Shown here piece after piece: positions 40,543 to 49,123 of a DNA stretch of 64,000 bases. A model generated the notes under the pieces. That model had not been told where the DNA came from, did not search any database, and was given only the letters and a program-made list of their open reading frames with translations. Source of the DNA: JAIVGV01 sp031425275 (GTDB lineage Bacteria > Acidobacteriota > Blastocatellia > Pyrinomonadales > Pyrinomonadaceae); contig JANPJA010000161.1 of assembly GCA_031425275.1 (NCBI GenBank), positions 1 to 64,000 on the forward strand. The letters run 5' to 3'. The number at the start of each line of letters is the position of its first letter. Position 1 is the stretch's first letter. The translations under genes were made by a program, and so were the position numbers.

Positions 40543-41316
40543 ATGTCGAAGCCAATCACGTCCGGCCCGTGGGTCGTCCTCCAGCGGCCTAACCCGTCGG
40601 CCAAAATGAGACTCTTCTGTTTCCCGTACGCGGGCGGCGGGGCGATGATTTATCAATCGTGGTGGAGGAGCCTGCCGCCGACCGTCGAGGTGTGTCCCGT
40701 GCAATTGCCGGGGCGCGGCGCGCGTTTGCGGGAAACGCCCTTCACGCGGCTTGAGCCTTTGGTGCAGGAGACGGCGCGGGGAATCGCGCCTTATTTGGAC
40801 AAGCCGTTCGCCTTCTTCGGCCACAGCATGGGCGCCCTGATTGGTTTTGAGTTGGCGCGGCGGTTGCGCCGATCTCCGTCGCTGCGGCAGCCGTCGCTGT
40901 TGTTCGTTTCCGGCAGTGGCGCCCCACAGTTGGGGCCGCTCAGCCGACCACTCTACGCGCTGCCGAAGCCGGAACTGATGGAAGAATTGCGCCGCCTGAA
41001 CGGGACTCCAGAGGAGGTGCTGGCCCATCCCGAATTGATGGAACTGATGCTGCCCATCATCCGTGTGGATTTCGAGGTTTGCCAAACCTACGCCTACACC
41101 GACGAGCCTCCCCTCGGATGCCCGATCACCGCCGTCGGCGGTTTGTCGGATGTTGAAGTACGCCCCGAACATGTCAGGGAGTGGCAACGGCAGACGACCT
41201 CTGACTTCTCGATGTGGATGTTACCCGGCGATCACTTTTTTCTTAACACGTTGTCGGCGCAACTTTTTCACATCCTGTCGCAACAGATCGAGCAACTAAT
41301 CAGTTCCGTTGACTAG
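40543..41316 (+). CDS. Type II (editing) thioesterase
   Basis: A 257-residue alpha/beta hydrolase of the GrsT/RifR family. The nucleophile is Ser95 in GHSMGALIGFEL; the catalytic His231 lies in GDHFFL near the C-terminus. The N-terminal segment RLFCFPYAGGGAMIY and the QLPGRGARLRE motif are typical. Such enzymes free stalled or misacylated carrier domains in NRPS/PKS lines. ATG 40543 was preferred to the TTG at 40534. It is not fused to a module, and no cis thioesterase was found in the window, so chain release must be encoded beyond it or handled by another domain. Confidence 0.9.
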   Translation: MSKPITSGPWVVLQRPNPSAKMRLFCFPYAGGGAMIYQSWWRSLPPTVEVCPVQLPGRGARLRETPFTRLEPLVQETARGIAPYLDKPFAFFGHSMGALIGFELARRLRRSPSLRQPSLLFVSGSGAPQLGPLSRPLYALPKPELMEELRRLNGTPEEVLAHPELMELMLPIIRVDFEVCQTYAYTDEPPLGCPITAVGGLSDVEVRPEHVREWQRQTTSDFSMWMLPGDHFFLNTLSAQLFHILSQQIEQLISSVD

Positions 41317-41441
41317 CCTTCGAGCGGCGGGCTAGACTCGTCACCAGTCACAGTTCGGCGCGAGTCGCCGGAATACGGAAATACTACGGCGCACCGCTTG
41401 CCCCTCCTGTCGCTCGGCGAGCGCGCGTCGTCTAACGTCAC

Positions 41442-41507
41442 CTCTCACTCACACAGTCATGAAATGCGTACTGTCAACTCTCACCCACACCATCATGAAA
41501 TACGTAC
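41442..41507 (+). repeat. 36-nt imperfect tandem duplication over the start codon
   Basis: Copies 41442-41471 and 41478-41507 match at 26 of 30 positions with a period of 36 nt. Each contains an ATG in the same frame followed by AAAT.CGTAC, so the following gene has two equivalent candidate starts (41459 and 41495). Confidence 0.75.
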
Positions 41508-43993
41508 CTTCCTTCGCACTCTGCTTCTGTCTCAATTTGTGTCTCGCGTACGGGCAAGCTCCGGCGGCCACGCAGACGCCGGCGGCGGGGCAGCAGCAGC
41601 CGACGCCGACGCCCGAGCAGACGCCGGCGACGCCCGTGACGGCGGCCGGGAACACGACGGTCCTGAGTGTTCTGGCGCCGCCCGAGAAGTCGCAGCCGGT
41701 GCGCGTCGCGCGGTTCGAGAGCGCGCCCGTGATCGACGGCATTCTCGATGAGGAGGTGTGGAAAAACGCCGCCCCGATGAAGGACTTCTATCAGGTGAGT
41801 CCCGGCGACAACATCGCCCCCTCGCAGCGCACCGAGGTGCGCATCGGCTACGACGACAAGTTTCTGTATCTGGCTTTTCAAGCCTTCGACGAAGCGGGTA
41901 AGGTGCGCGCCACGGTCGCCAAACGCGATCAGGTCTTCGACGACGACAACGTCACCGTCTATCTCGACACCTTCAACGACCAGCGCAAAGCGTACCTGTT
42001 CACTTTCAACCCGCACGGCATTCAGGCCGACGCCGTGTTCACCGAAGGGGGCGGGGAAGACTACAGCGTCGATGTCGTCATGACCTCGAAGGGGGCCATC
42101 AACCCCGACGGCTACACGGTGGAGGTGTCAATCCCGTTCAAGTCTCTGCGCTATGAGGCGGGCAAGGGCAAGTTCTGGGGCATCCATCTCTTCCGCCGGA
42201 TCAAACGGCTGAACAACGAAGAGAACTCGTGGCTGCCGATCTCGCGCGACAAGTCGGGGGTGCTCAATCAGGCGGGGCGGATCACGGGACTCGAAGGCAT
42301 CTCGACCGAGCGCACGCTCGAATTGATCCCGAGCCTGACCATCTCGGAAGGGGGGAGGCGCGTCTCCACCCTCACGCGGCAGTTTCTTCAAGCTAACCCG
42401 AACGCCGTCGATCCGGGTCGTTTCGTCAACGAACCGATCGGCGCGGAGCCGGGGCTGACGGCCAAACTAGGCATCACGCCGACCGTGACGCTCGACCTCG
42501 CCATCAATCCCGACTTCGCACAGGTCGAAGCGGATGAAACGGTCGTCTTAGCCAACCAGCGTTTCCCGATTTTCTTCGCCGAGAAGCGTCCCTTCTTTCT
42601 CGAAGGCATCGAAATCTTTCAAACGCCTCTCAACGCCGTGGACACGCGCGCGGTGGTCGATCCCGACATGGCCGTGAAGCTCACGGGCAAGCGCGGGCGC
42701 AATACCTTCGGCCTGCTGTTCGCGTCGGACAATGCCCCCGGCAATTTCTCGGATGATGAGCGAACCGACCCCGACACCCTCCCCGGGATCGAAAGGTTCC
42801 TCGACAAGAACGCTTACATCGGCGTGCTGCGCCTCCAACGCGACATCGGTAAAGAGTCGCGCATCGGCGTCATCGGGACGACCTACAACTTCCTCGAACG
42901 CAAAAACCATCTGGGCGGCATCGACGGACGCCTACAGGTCAACCAGCAAACCTATTTCGCCTTCCAAGCCGCGGCGACGAATTCGCAAGTTTCCTTCTTC
43001 GACGGCGACCCGCGCGCGGGCGTCTGCGGGTCGGGCAACGGGTTCGGGTATTCTTTCAACTACGATAGCTCCGGGCGGCATTTCGGATACAGGTTCAGTG
43101 GCCGCGGGCGGACGCGCAACTACTGCGCGCTCGTCGGCTTTACGCCGCGCACCAACACCAACCAGGAGGAGTTATTCCTCCGTTATAACTCCGAGCCGAA
43201 CCCCAAGGCCAAGCTCATCTCGTGGAGCATCTACAACTCTTTCCGCCCCGGCTTCGACTGGCAGGGTCGCTCGCAGAATTGGACGAACGAGACGCAGGTG
43301 TCCTTCAACCTCGTGCGACAAACCTCGATCGGCATCGGCGCGAGCGGGGGCTACGAGCGTCTCTTCGAAGAAGAGTTCGGCCCGGCGGGCACCTTCGCCG
43401 GTGGGGATTCGGAGCGCTCGACTTACAAGAAAGTCTTTTACGCTTTCGGCAGCACCAACCCGACGAAGAAATATTCGCTCTTCTTTCTCGGCATCTACAA
43501 CGCCGGAGCCTTCGACTTCGACTTCGGCGCGGGGCAGAAGTTTCCGCGCGTCAGCCCGCGCGCTCTGATCGACCCGGGGGCCGCCCTCGATCCCGGCGCG
43601 GGCACGTCGCTCGACCTCCAAGGGAGTTTTGCCTTCCAGCCGACCGACGCCTTTCGCGTTTCGCTCGATTACACCAAGAGCCGGCTCTCGCGCCGCGACA
43701 CGGGGCGCGTCGCCTTCGACGACAACATCTACTCCGTGCGTGCCACCTATCAGTTCAGCCGCTTCACCTTCGCGCGCGCGCGCGTGGATTACGACTCACT
43801 GTTCGCGAACGTCAGAGGGCAATACCTGCTCGGTTATACTCCCAACCCCGGCACGGCCTTTTACGTCGGCTATAACAACGACCTCAACTACAACGGCTTC
43901 AACCCCTTCACGGGACAGGGCGAACCGGGCTTCCGGCGCAACGGTCAGACCTTCTTCATCAAGGCGACCTACCTGTTCCGGCGCAGCTTCTAG
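41495..43993 (+). CDS. CBM9-like/DUF5916 outer-membrane barrel protein
   Basis: An 832-residue secreted protein. The N-terminus has a signal peptide (hydrophobic FALCFCLNLCLAYG, then QAPA), a Gln/Pro/Thr-rich linker, a domain resembling family 9 carbohydrate-binding modules (about 60-270, APVIDGILDEEVW onward), and a long C-terminal region with alternating aromatic strands that ends in Phe, as outer-membrane barrels do. Proteins of this type are common in Acidobacteriota and Bacteroidota and have no established function. The start at 41495 gives a normal-length signal peptide; 41459 would add twelve residues. It has no evident biosynthetic role: it could help the product cross the outer membrane, confer tolerance, or be an unrelated passenger. 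The 142 nt upstream show no convincing promoter or terminator. Confidence 0.82.
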   Translation: MKYVPSFALCFCLNLCLAYGQAPAATQTPAAGQQQPTPTPEQTPATPVTAAGNTTVLSVLAPPEKSQPVRVARFESAPVIDGILDEEVWKNAAPMKDFYQVSPGDNIAPSQRTEVRIGYDDKFLYLAFQAFDEAGKVRATVAKRDQVFDDDNVTVYLDTFNDQRKAYLFTFNPHGIQADAVFTEGGGEDYSVDVVMTSKGAINPDGYTVEVSIPFKSLRYEAGKGKFWGIHLFRRIKRLNNEENSWLPISRDKSGVLNQAGRITGLEGISTERTLELIPSLTISEGGRRVSTLTRQFLQANPNAVDPGRFVNEPIGAEPGLTAKLGITPTVTLDLAINPDFAQVEADETVVLANQRFPIFFAEKRPFFLEGIEIFQTPLNAVDTRAVVDPDMAVKLTGKRGRNTFGLLFASDNAPGNFSDDERTDPDTLPGIERFLDKNAYIGVLRLQRDIGKESRIGVIGTTYNFLERKNHLGGIDGRLQVNQQTYFAFQAAATNSQVSFFDGDPRAGVCGSGNGFGYSFNYDSSGRHFGYRFSGRGRTRNYCALVGFTPRTNTNQEELFLRYNSEPNPKAKLISWSIYNSFRPGFDWQGRSQNWTNETQVSFNLVRQTSIGIGASGGYERLFEEEFGPAGTFAGGDSERSTYKKVFYAFGSTNPTKKYSLFFLGIYNAGAFDFDFGAGQKFPRVSPRALIDPGAALDPGAGTSLDLQGSFAFQPTDAFRVSLDYTKSRLSRRDTGRVAFDDNIYSVRATYQFSRFTFARARVDYDSLFANVRGQYLLGYTPNPGTAFYVGYNNDLNYNGFNPFTGQGEPGFRRNGQTFFIKATYLFRRSF

Positions 43994-44068
43994 CCGCGGC
44001 CGGGCGCTTGAGTCGCGTTGGCGAAAACATCGAAAAGGGAATTCAGAGCCAAGAGATGACGCGCGCCT

Positions 44069-44423
44069 AAGGCTACCGGCTCGCGCGGTTCGCCGACCGC
44101 GTGCCCGTGCTCGGCCTGCCACTTGCCACCATAACGGTCGCTCGAAGGCCGAGTTGAGCATGAATGTCGTCGAGCGGCCGGGGGACATCCGCATCGAGTG
44201 CGCCTACAACGCAGACCTCTCCGACGCCGCGACCGTCCGCGGTCGGCTCGCCTACTTCGAGGCCATCCCGCGCGCCGTCACCGCCGGCCCGCGGGTCAAA
44301 CTCCCGGCATTGGCCGATGATCTCGCCGAGTCCGACCGCCGGCGGCGCGCGCCGCGCGAGAAAGAGTTCAGGGAGTCGCGCCGACGCAAGTCGAAGGGCA
44401 TCCGCCCCCGTCCCGTGAGCTAA
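44069..44423 (+). pseudogene. Decayed condensation-domain C-terminus
   Basis: The stretch 44069-44120 translates to an ARFADRVPVLGLP-like sequence that matches FADRIPVLDLP of the C domain in the hybrid PKS (about nt 33177-33226). From about 44132 the frame continues as NGRSKAELSMNVVERPGD, matching NGRAKFELSVNIVEWPES near nt 33720-33770, down to a basic tail and a stop at 44423. About 480 nt that should lie between these blocks are missing, as are the N-lobe and HHxxxDG. It is therefore a remnant of a second copy of that C domain. It directly precedes a TauD-like gene, where two other hydroxylases in the cluster have an intact C domain. Together with the sequence 43994-44068, which shows nothing recognisable, this accounts for the gap. 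Confidence 0.8.
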
Positions 44424-44444
44424 ACCACGCGAGCGAAAGCAGAG

Positions 44445-45551
44445 ATGGGCAAAACCGTGACACGCAAACCAAGCCTCAACTTGCCGGGCCGTCTCCGGCG
44501 CAGCGCGATCGCGCCGCCGTCGGAGATGGTCGAAACGAGTCGCCTGCGACCCGACGACCGTCTGCCGTTGGTCTACCGCCCGAACGTGCCCGACCTCGAA
44601 CTGTCCGAGTGGGCGGCGTCGCATCGCGCGGCGGTCGAAGCGCAACTCGACGAGCACGGCGCGCTGCTCTTTCGCGGCTTCGACGTGCGCAACCCGGAGC
44701 AGTTCGAGCGCTTCGCCGCCGCCTTCTGCCGCGACCTCTTCAACGAGAACGGCGAGCACCCGCGCCGCAGCGTCAGCGGCAACGTTTACACGCCGGTCTT
44801 CTACCCGCCCGAACGGCAACTGCTCTGGCACAACGAAAACTCCTTCAATCATCGCTGGCCGTCGAAAATCTGGTTCTGCTGTATGCAGCCCGCCGCCGAG
44901 GGCGGAGAGACGCCGCTCGCCGACAGCCGCCGCGTCTATCAACTTCTCGACCCCGCCATCAAGCGACGCTTCGCCGAGAAGCACGTGATGTACGTGCGCA
45001 ACTACGACGGTCAACTCGGGCTCGATTGGCAGACCGTCTTTCGCACGGACGACCGCGCCGAAGTCGAACGCCGCTGCCGCGAATCCGGCATGGAGGCGAC
45101 GTGGAAAGCGGGCGACCGACTGCGCACACAGTGTGTGCGCCCCGCCGCCGTCAGACATCCGCGAACGGGCGAAGATGTCTGGTTCAATCAAGCGCAGCAC
45201 TGGCACGTCGCCTGTCTCGACGAGACGACGCGGCAAGTCTTCCGCTCCTCGTTCGCCGATGCAGACCTTCCGCGCCACTGTTACTACGGCGACGGCTCGC
45301 CCATCGAAGACGGCGTGATGCATGAAATCCTCGAAGTCTATCGCCAACTCGAAGTCGTCTTCGCGTGGCAACCGGGCGACATCGTGATGCTCGACAACCT
45401 CTCGACCGCGCACGGCCGCAACGCCTACGCGGGCGAGCGCCGCCTGCTCGTGGCAATGGGGGCGATGATGAGTTACGCGGACGTGCGGACATCAACGGCG
45501 GACGTTCGACCATCAACGGCGGGCGCGCAGACCACAAGGTCGGAGGCTTAA
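44445..45551 (+). CDS. TauD/SyrP-like Fe(II)/2-oxoglutarate beta-hydroxylase 1
   Basis: A 368-residue TauD/TfdA family protein. Iron ligands: His129 and Glu131 in WHNENSF (HxE type) and the distal His323 in STAHGRNAY, with a following Arg-rich segment for 2-oxoglutarate. SyrP and siderophore enzymes of this family beta-hydroxylate Asp or other residues on the carrier domain. The gene abuts the next NRPS (stop TAA then ATG), whose A code DLTKVGEVGK indicates Asn/Asp, so beta-hydroxy-Asn or -Asp is the likely product. The N-terminus (RRSAIAPPSEMVETSRL) resembles the RRKAV tails found at the ends of C-domain proteins here, as if C and TauD had once been fused. The last ~20 residues are repetitive (VRTSTADVRPSTA). 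Confidence 0.88.
   Translation: MGKTVTRKPSLNLPGRLRRSAIAPPSEMVETSRLRPDDRLPLVYRPNVPDLELSEWAASHRAAVEAQLDEHGALLFRGFDVRNPEQFERFAAAFCRDLFNENGEHPRRSVSGNVYTPVFYPPERQLLWHNENSFNHRWPSKIWFCCMQPAAEGGETPLADSRRVYQLLDPAIKRRFAEKHVMYVRNYDGQLGLDWQTVFRTDDRAEVERRCRESGMEATWKAGDRLRTQCVRPAAVRHPRTGEDVWFNQAQHWHVACLDETTRQVFRSSFADADLPRHCYYGDGSPIEDGVMHEILEVYRQLEVVFAWQPGDIVMLDNLSTAHGRNAYAGERRLLVAMGAMMSYADVRTSTADVRPSTAGAQTTRSEA
45477..45518 (+). repeat. 21-nt imperfect tandem repeat at the hydroxylase 3' end
   Basis: Copies 45477-45497 and 45498-45518 match at 18 of 21 positions. They lie in frame and encode the repetitive ADVRTSTADVRPST tail, outside the conserved fold. Confidence 0.7.
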
Positions 45552-48500
45552 ATGTCCACACAGGCCGAAGGGTTCCGGCTCTCCCCGCAGCAACGCCACC
45601 TCTGGACTCTCGCGCCGGGCGGCGCGGCGGCCTTCCACGCGCGCGCCCTCGTCGAGATCGATGGCGCGTTGGACGCGACGGCGCTGCGCGAAGCGATTGC
45701 CGTCGTCGTCGCGCGTCACGAAATTCTCCGCACGCGCTTCCGTTCCTCGCACGGCATCAAATACCCGCTGCAAGTCATCGACGCCGCGCCCGCCTTCGCG
45801 TGGCACGAAGCGGACTTCCATTCTTTGCCCGCGGACGAGCGACAAGAACGGGTCGCGCAACTTTACCAGCAAGCGGGGCAACGTCACTTCGACACCGAAA
45901 ACGCGCCGCCCCTCGACGCCTCGCTCCTTTCGCTCTCGCCCGCGCGACACGCGCTCATCCTCAGCCTCCCCGCGCTCTGCTCCGACGCGGCGGGCTTGCG
46001 TAACCTCCTGCGCGAAATCGTGCGCGCCTACGCGGCGGCGGCGGGCGGGGAAGCGGAGACGGCGGATGATGCCGAGACGGCGGGCGATGCGGCGGCGCAG
46101 TACGCAGACCTCTCGGAATGGCAGAACGAGTTGTTCGAGTCGGATGACGCGCACGCGGGCAGGCAGTTCTGGCGCGCCCGCGCCGCCGACCTCGCGCCCG
46201 CGCCCGCGCTACCCTTCGAGCGTCGAACGGATGCGCCGACCGCGCGTCGAACCGGGAGGCCGGCGGACTTCGACGCGCGGTGCGAATTCGTGGCTCTCGC
46301 GCCCGATGCGGCCGCGCGACTCGTGGCGCTCGCCGACGCGCGCGCGACAACGCTGCCAGTCCTCTTTCTCGCAGCTTGGCATCTCTTCCTGTGGCGTTTT
46401 CACGGCCAGCCGCTCGCGGTCGTCGGCGCAAGCTTCGACGGGCGCAACTACGAAGAGTTGGAGCAGTCGCTCGGCCTCTTCGCCAAGTATCTGCCCGTGC
46501 GCTGCGAACTCTCCGAGTCCGCGTCGTTCGCCGACGCGCTCGCGCAAATCGACGCGGGGATGAGTGAGGTCTGCGGCCGGCAGGAGAGCTTCGCGTGGGA
46601 GGCGGCGCTGGACGGAAGCGTGGCGACGTTGGACGCGAGCGCAGGCGAGAGTGGCGCGAGAGAGCGGTTCTTCCCCGTCTGCTTCGACTTCGCGGAGGTT
46701 GAGCCGCCGCACGAGGCCGCCGGGGCGACGTTCACGCTGAGCCGCCGGCACGTCTGCGCCGACCGTTTCAAGCTCCGTCTCTCCGTGCTGTCGCAAGGCG
46801 ACGGAGCCTTGATCGAGATTCATTACGACCCTCTGCGCTTCGACGGCGCGGACGCGCGACGGCTCGCGGCGCAATTCGGCAGGCTTCTCGAAGAGGTTGC
46901 CGCCGCGCCGGACGCGCCCGTCGGCAGCTTCAATTTCATCACCCAAGAAGAGAGGGAGCGACATCTCTTCGCGTCGAACCGGACGGGCGCGGAATACCCG
47001 GAAGACAGTTGCGTGCATGAACTCTTCGAGCGGCAGGCGCGGCTGACGCCGGACAACGCGGCAGTCGTCTCCGGCGCTCGTTCGCTCAGCTACCGCGAAC
47101 TCGACGCGCGCGCCGGACGCCTCGCGCGCCGCTTGCGCGCGGCGGGCGTCGTGCCCGATTCCATCGTCGGCATCTACATGACGCCCTCGCCGGAGATGCT
47201 GGTCGGCCTACTCGGCGTCCTGAAGGCGGGCGGGGCGTACCTGCCGCTCGACCCGCAATACCCGCCCTCGCGTCTCGCCTTCATGCTCGAAGACGCGCGC
47301 CCGTCGGCCGTCCTGACGCAGCCGGAAATGCGCCGCACCCTGCCCGCCTGCGAAGCCCGGCTCTTCGACGTAGAACCGGACGAGTCGCCGGACGAACGGG
47401 ACGACGGATCGGCCGACATCGTCGTCGCGGTTGATGCCGAGCACACGGCCTACGTCATCTACACGTCGGGTTCGACGGGACGACCGAAGGGCGTCATGGT
47501 CACGCACCGCGGCCTCGTCAACTACCTGACCTGGTGTTTGCGTACCTACGCCCCGGAAGCCGGGCGCGGCTCGCCGCTTCATTCTTCCATCAGCTTCGAC
47601 CTCACCGTGACGAGCCTGTTCGCGCCGCTTCTCGCGGGCAGCGCGGTCTGCGTGGCGAGTGAAGCGCGGGGGGCCGAGTCGCTGGTCGCGGAGTTGCGCG
47701 AGCGCGGCGGGTTCAGCTTTGTCAAACTCACCCCGGCGCATCTCGAACTGCTCGGCCGGAGCCTCGACGCTTCCGAGGCCGCGAAGTGTGCGCGCGCTTT
47801 CGTCATCGGCGGCGAAGCTCTGCGCGGCGAGACGCTCGCCTTCTGGCGCGAGCACGCGCCCGCCACGCGGCTCATCAACGAATACGGCCCGACCGAGACG
47901 GTCGTCGGCTGCTGCGTCTACGAACTCCCGTCAGGCACAGCCGCCCTCCCCAACGCCGTGCCCATCGGACGACCCATCATCAACACGCAGATTTATTTGC
48001 TCGACCCGGAGTTGCGCCCCGTGCCGACGGGCGTCGCCGGAGAACTCTACGTCGGCGGAGTCGGCCTCGCGCGCGGCTATCTCCATCGTCCCGAACTGAC
48101 CGCCGAACGCTTCGTGCCGCACCCTTACGCGGCGAGCGCGGGCGAACGCCTCTACCGGACGGGCGACCTCGCGCGCCACTCGCCCGGCGGCGAGATTGAA
48201 TTCCTCGGACGCGCCGACCGGCAGTTAAAGATACGCGGGTTTCGCATCGAGGCGGGCGAGATCGAATCGGTCGTCGCTTCGCACCCGTCAGTCGCCGAAG
48301 CGGTGGTCGTGGCGCGCGAAGACCAGCCGGGCGACCGCCGGCTCGTCGCGTATCTCGTCGCGCGCGCCGGCGAAGCGGCGGACGCGCAGGCCCTCCGGCT
48401 TCACGCGGCGAAACATTTGCCCGAATACATGCTGCCCGCGGCGTGGGTCTGGTTGGAGCGTCTGCCGTTGACGAGGAATGGCAAGCTTGACCGGGATGCG

Positions 48501-48896
48501 TTGCCCGAGCCGGTGGCGTCGCGCGCCGAAACAGACGCCTACGTCGCGCCGCGAACGGAAGTCGAAACGCTGCTGGCCGGACTCTGGGCGGAAGCGCTGC
48601 GCGTCGAGCGCGTCGGGGTCACGGACAACTTCTTCGAGTTGGGCGGACACTCCTTGCTTGCCACGCGCATCGTCGCGCTGACGAACGAGATGTTTCAGAT
48701 CGAACTGCCGATGCATAGATTACTGGAACGCCCGACCGTCGAGGGCCTGGCCTCCGCCGTTCTCGAAAGTCGCGCGGTCGAACTCGACGACGGCGAGGCC
48801 GGGCGCATCCTCGCCGAGCTTGAACAACTCACGGACGACGAGGCCGAGGCGCTGCTCGCCGAAGGCTCGGACGCCGGCCGTCGCGCGCTCACCTAG
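45552..48896 (+). CDS. NRPS module: catalytically dead C-like (interface) domain-A(Asn/Asp)-T
   Basis: A 1114-residue protein. Residues 1-440 have the condensation fold (FRLSPQQRHLW; RHEILRTRF), but where HHxxxDG should stand the sequence is LPALCSD (139-145), so the catalytic His pair is absent. This fits interface domains, the C-like domains that recruit TauD-type beta-hydroxylases in siderophore NRPSs. The A domain (TSGSTGRPKG near 637) has the code DLTKVGEVGK, a hybrid of known Asp and Asn codes. T Ser1034. The C-terminus has LTDDEAEALL, the tail type that precedes a C-starting partner, and the next intact NRPS protein is the free C protein at 49124. Peptide bond formation for this module must come from another C domain, most plausibly that at the end of the hybrid PKS (34009). 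The N-terminus lacks the LSxxxR docking helix. Confidence 0.9.
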   Translation: MSTQAEGFRLSPQQRHLWTLAPGGAAAFHARALVEIDGALDATALREAIAVVVARHEILRTRFRSSHGIKYPLQVIDAAPAFAWHEADFHSLPADERQERVAQLYQQAGQRHFDTENAPPLDASLLSLSPARHALILSLPALCSDAAGLRNLLREIVRAYAAAAGGEAETADDAETAGDAAAQYADLSEWQNELFESDDAHAGRQFWRARAADLAPAPALPFERRTDAPTARRTGRPADFDARCEFVALAPDAAARLVALADARATTLPVLFLAAWHLFLWRFHGQPLAVVGASFDGRNYEELEQSLGLFAKYLPVRCELSESASFADALAQIDAGMSEVCGRQESFAWEAALDGSVATLDASAGESGARERFFPVCFDFAEVEPPHEAAGATFTLSRRHVCADRFKLRLSVLSQGDGALIEIHYDPLRFDGADARRLAAQFGRLLEEVAAAPDAPVGSFNFITQEERERHLFASNRTGAEYPEDSCVHELFERQARLTPDNAAVVSGARSLSYRELDARAGRLARRLRAAGVVPDSIVGIYMTPSPEMLVGLLGVLKAGGAYLPLDPQYPPSRLAFMLEDARPSAVLTQPEMRRTLPACEARLFDVEPDESPDERDDGSADIVVAVDAEHTAYVIYTSGSTGRPKGVMVTHRGLVNYLTWCLRTYAPEAGRGSPLHSSISFDLTVTSLFAPLLAGSAVCVASEARGAESLVAELRERGGFSFVKLTPAHLELLGRSLDASEAAKCARAFVIGGEALRGETLAFWREHAPATRLINEYGPTETVVGCCVYELPSGTAALPNAVPIGRPIINTQIYLLDPELRPVPTGVAGELYVGGVGLARGYLHRPELTAERFVPHPYAASAGERLYRTGDLARHSPGGEIEFLGRADRQLKIRGFRIEAGEIESVVASHPSVAEAVVVAREDQPGDRRLVAYLVARAGEAADAQALRLHAAKHLPEYMLPAAWVWLERLPLTRNGKLDRDALPEPVASRAETDAYVAPRTEVETLLAGLWAEALRVERVGVTDNFFELGGHSLLATRIVALTNEMFQIELPMHRLLERPTVEGLASAVLESRAVELDDGEAGRILAELEQLTDDEAEALLAEGSDAGRRALT

Positions 48897-48951
48897 CCGC
48901 CCGCGCCGCCCGCTCTCTGGCAATCTTTCACATCGACCGCCTCTGCCGCGC

Positions 48952-49110
48952 AAGGATGCCGACTCCGTCCGCGTCTTCGGCCCGTTCGGTCCCGGCGTGC
49001 CCGACCTCGCCGCCGGCCAACTCGTCCTCGACGAAGCCGTCGCGCGCAATCTCGGCGTCCAACTCCCTTCATTCCTCCCGCGCCCGTGGCAAGAGCGTTA
49101 TCAAGATTGA
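48952..49110 (+). pseudogene. C-terminal fragment of a second SbnB-like gene
   Basis: About 52 codons ending at TGA 49110 read KDADSVRVFGPFGPGVPDL and then SFLPRPWQERYQD. They align with the last ~50 residues of the intact SbnB-like protein (DADAVVVFSPFGLGVLDL; EFLPEPWHLRY). No other part of the gene is present: the sequence before it (48897-48951) is not recognisable. It ends 13 nt before the free C protein gene. It is a relic of a duplicated sbnB, and helps show that the surrounding block was copied. Confidence 0.8.
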
Positions 49111-49123
49111 AACAGCCGCATAG

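Noticed and set aside
45552..46900. Heterocyclization (Cy) domain as the explanation for the missing HHxxxDG
   Set aside because: The Cy signature DxxxxD is not in the place of the catalytic motif; LPALCSD is there instead, and no Cys/Ser/Thr-type cyclisation code is seen in the A domain.
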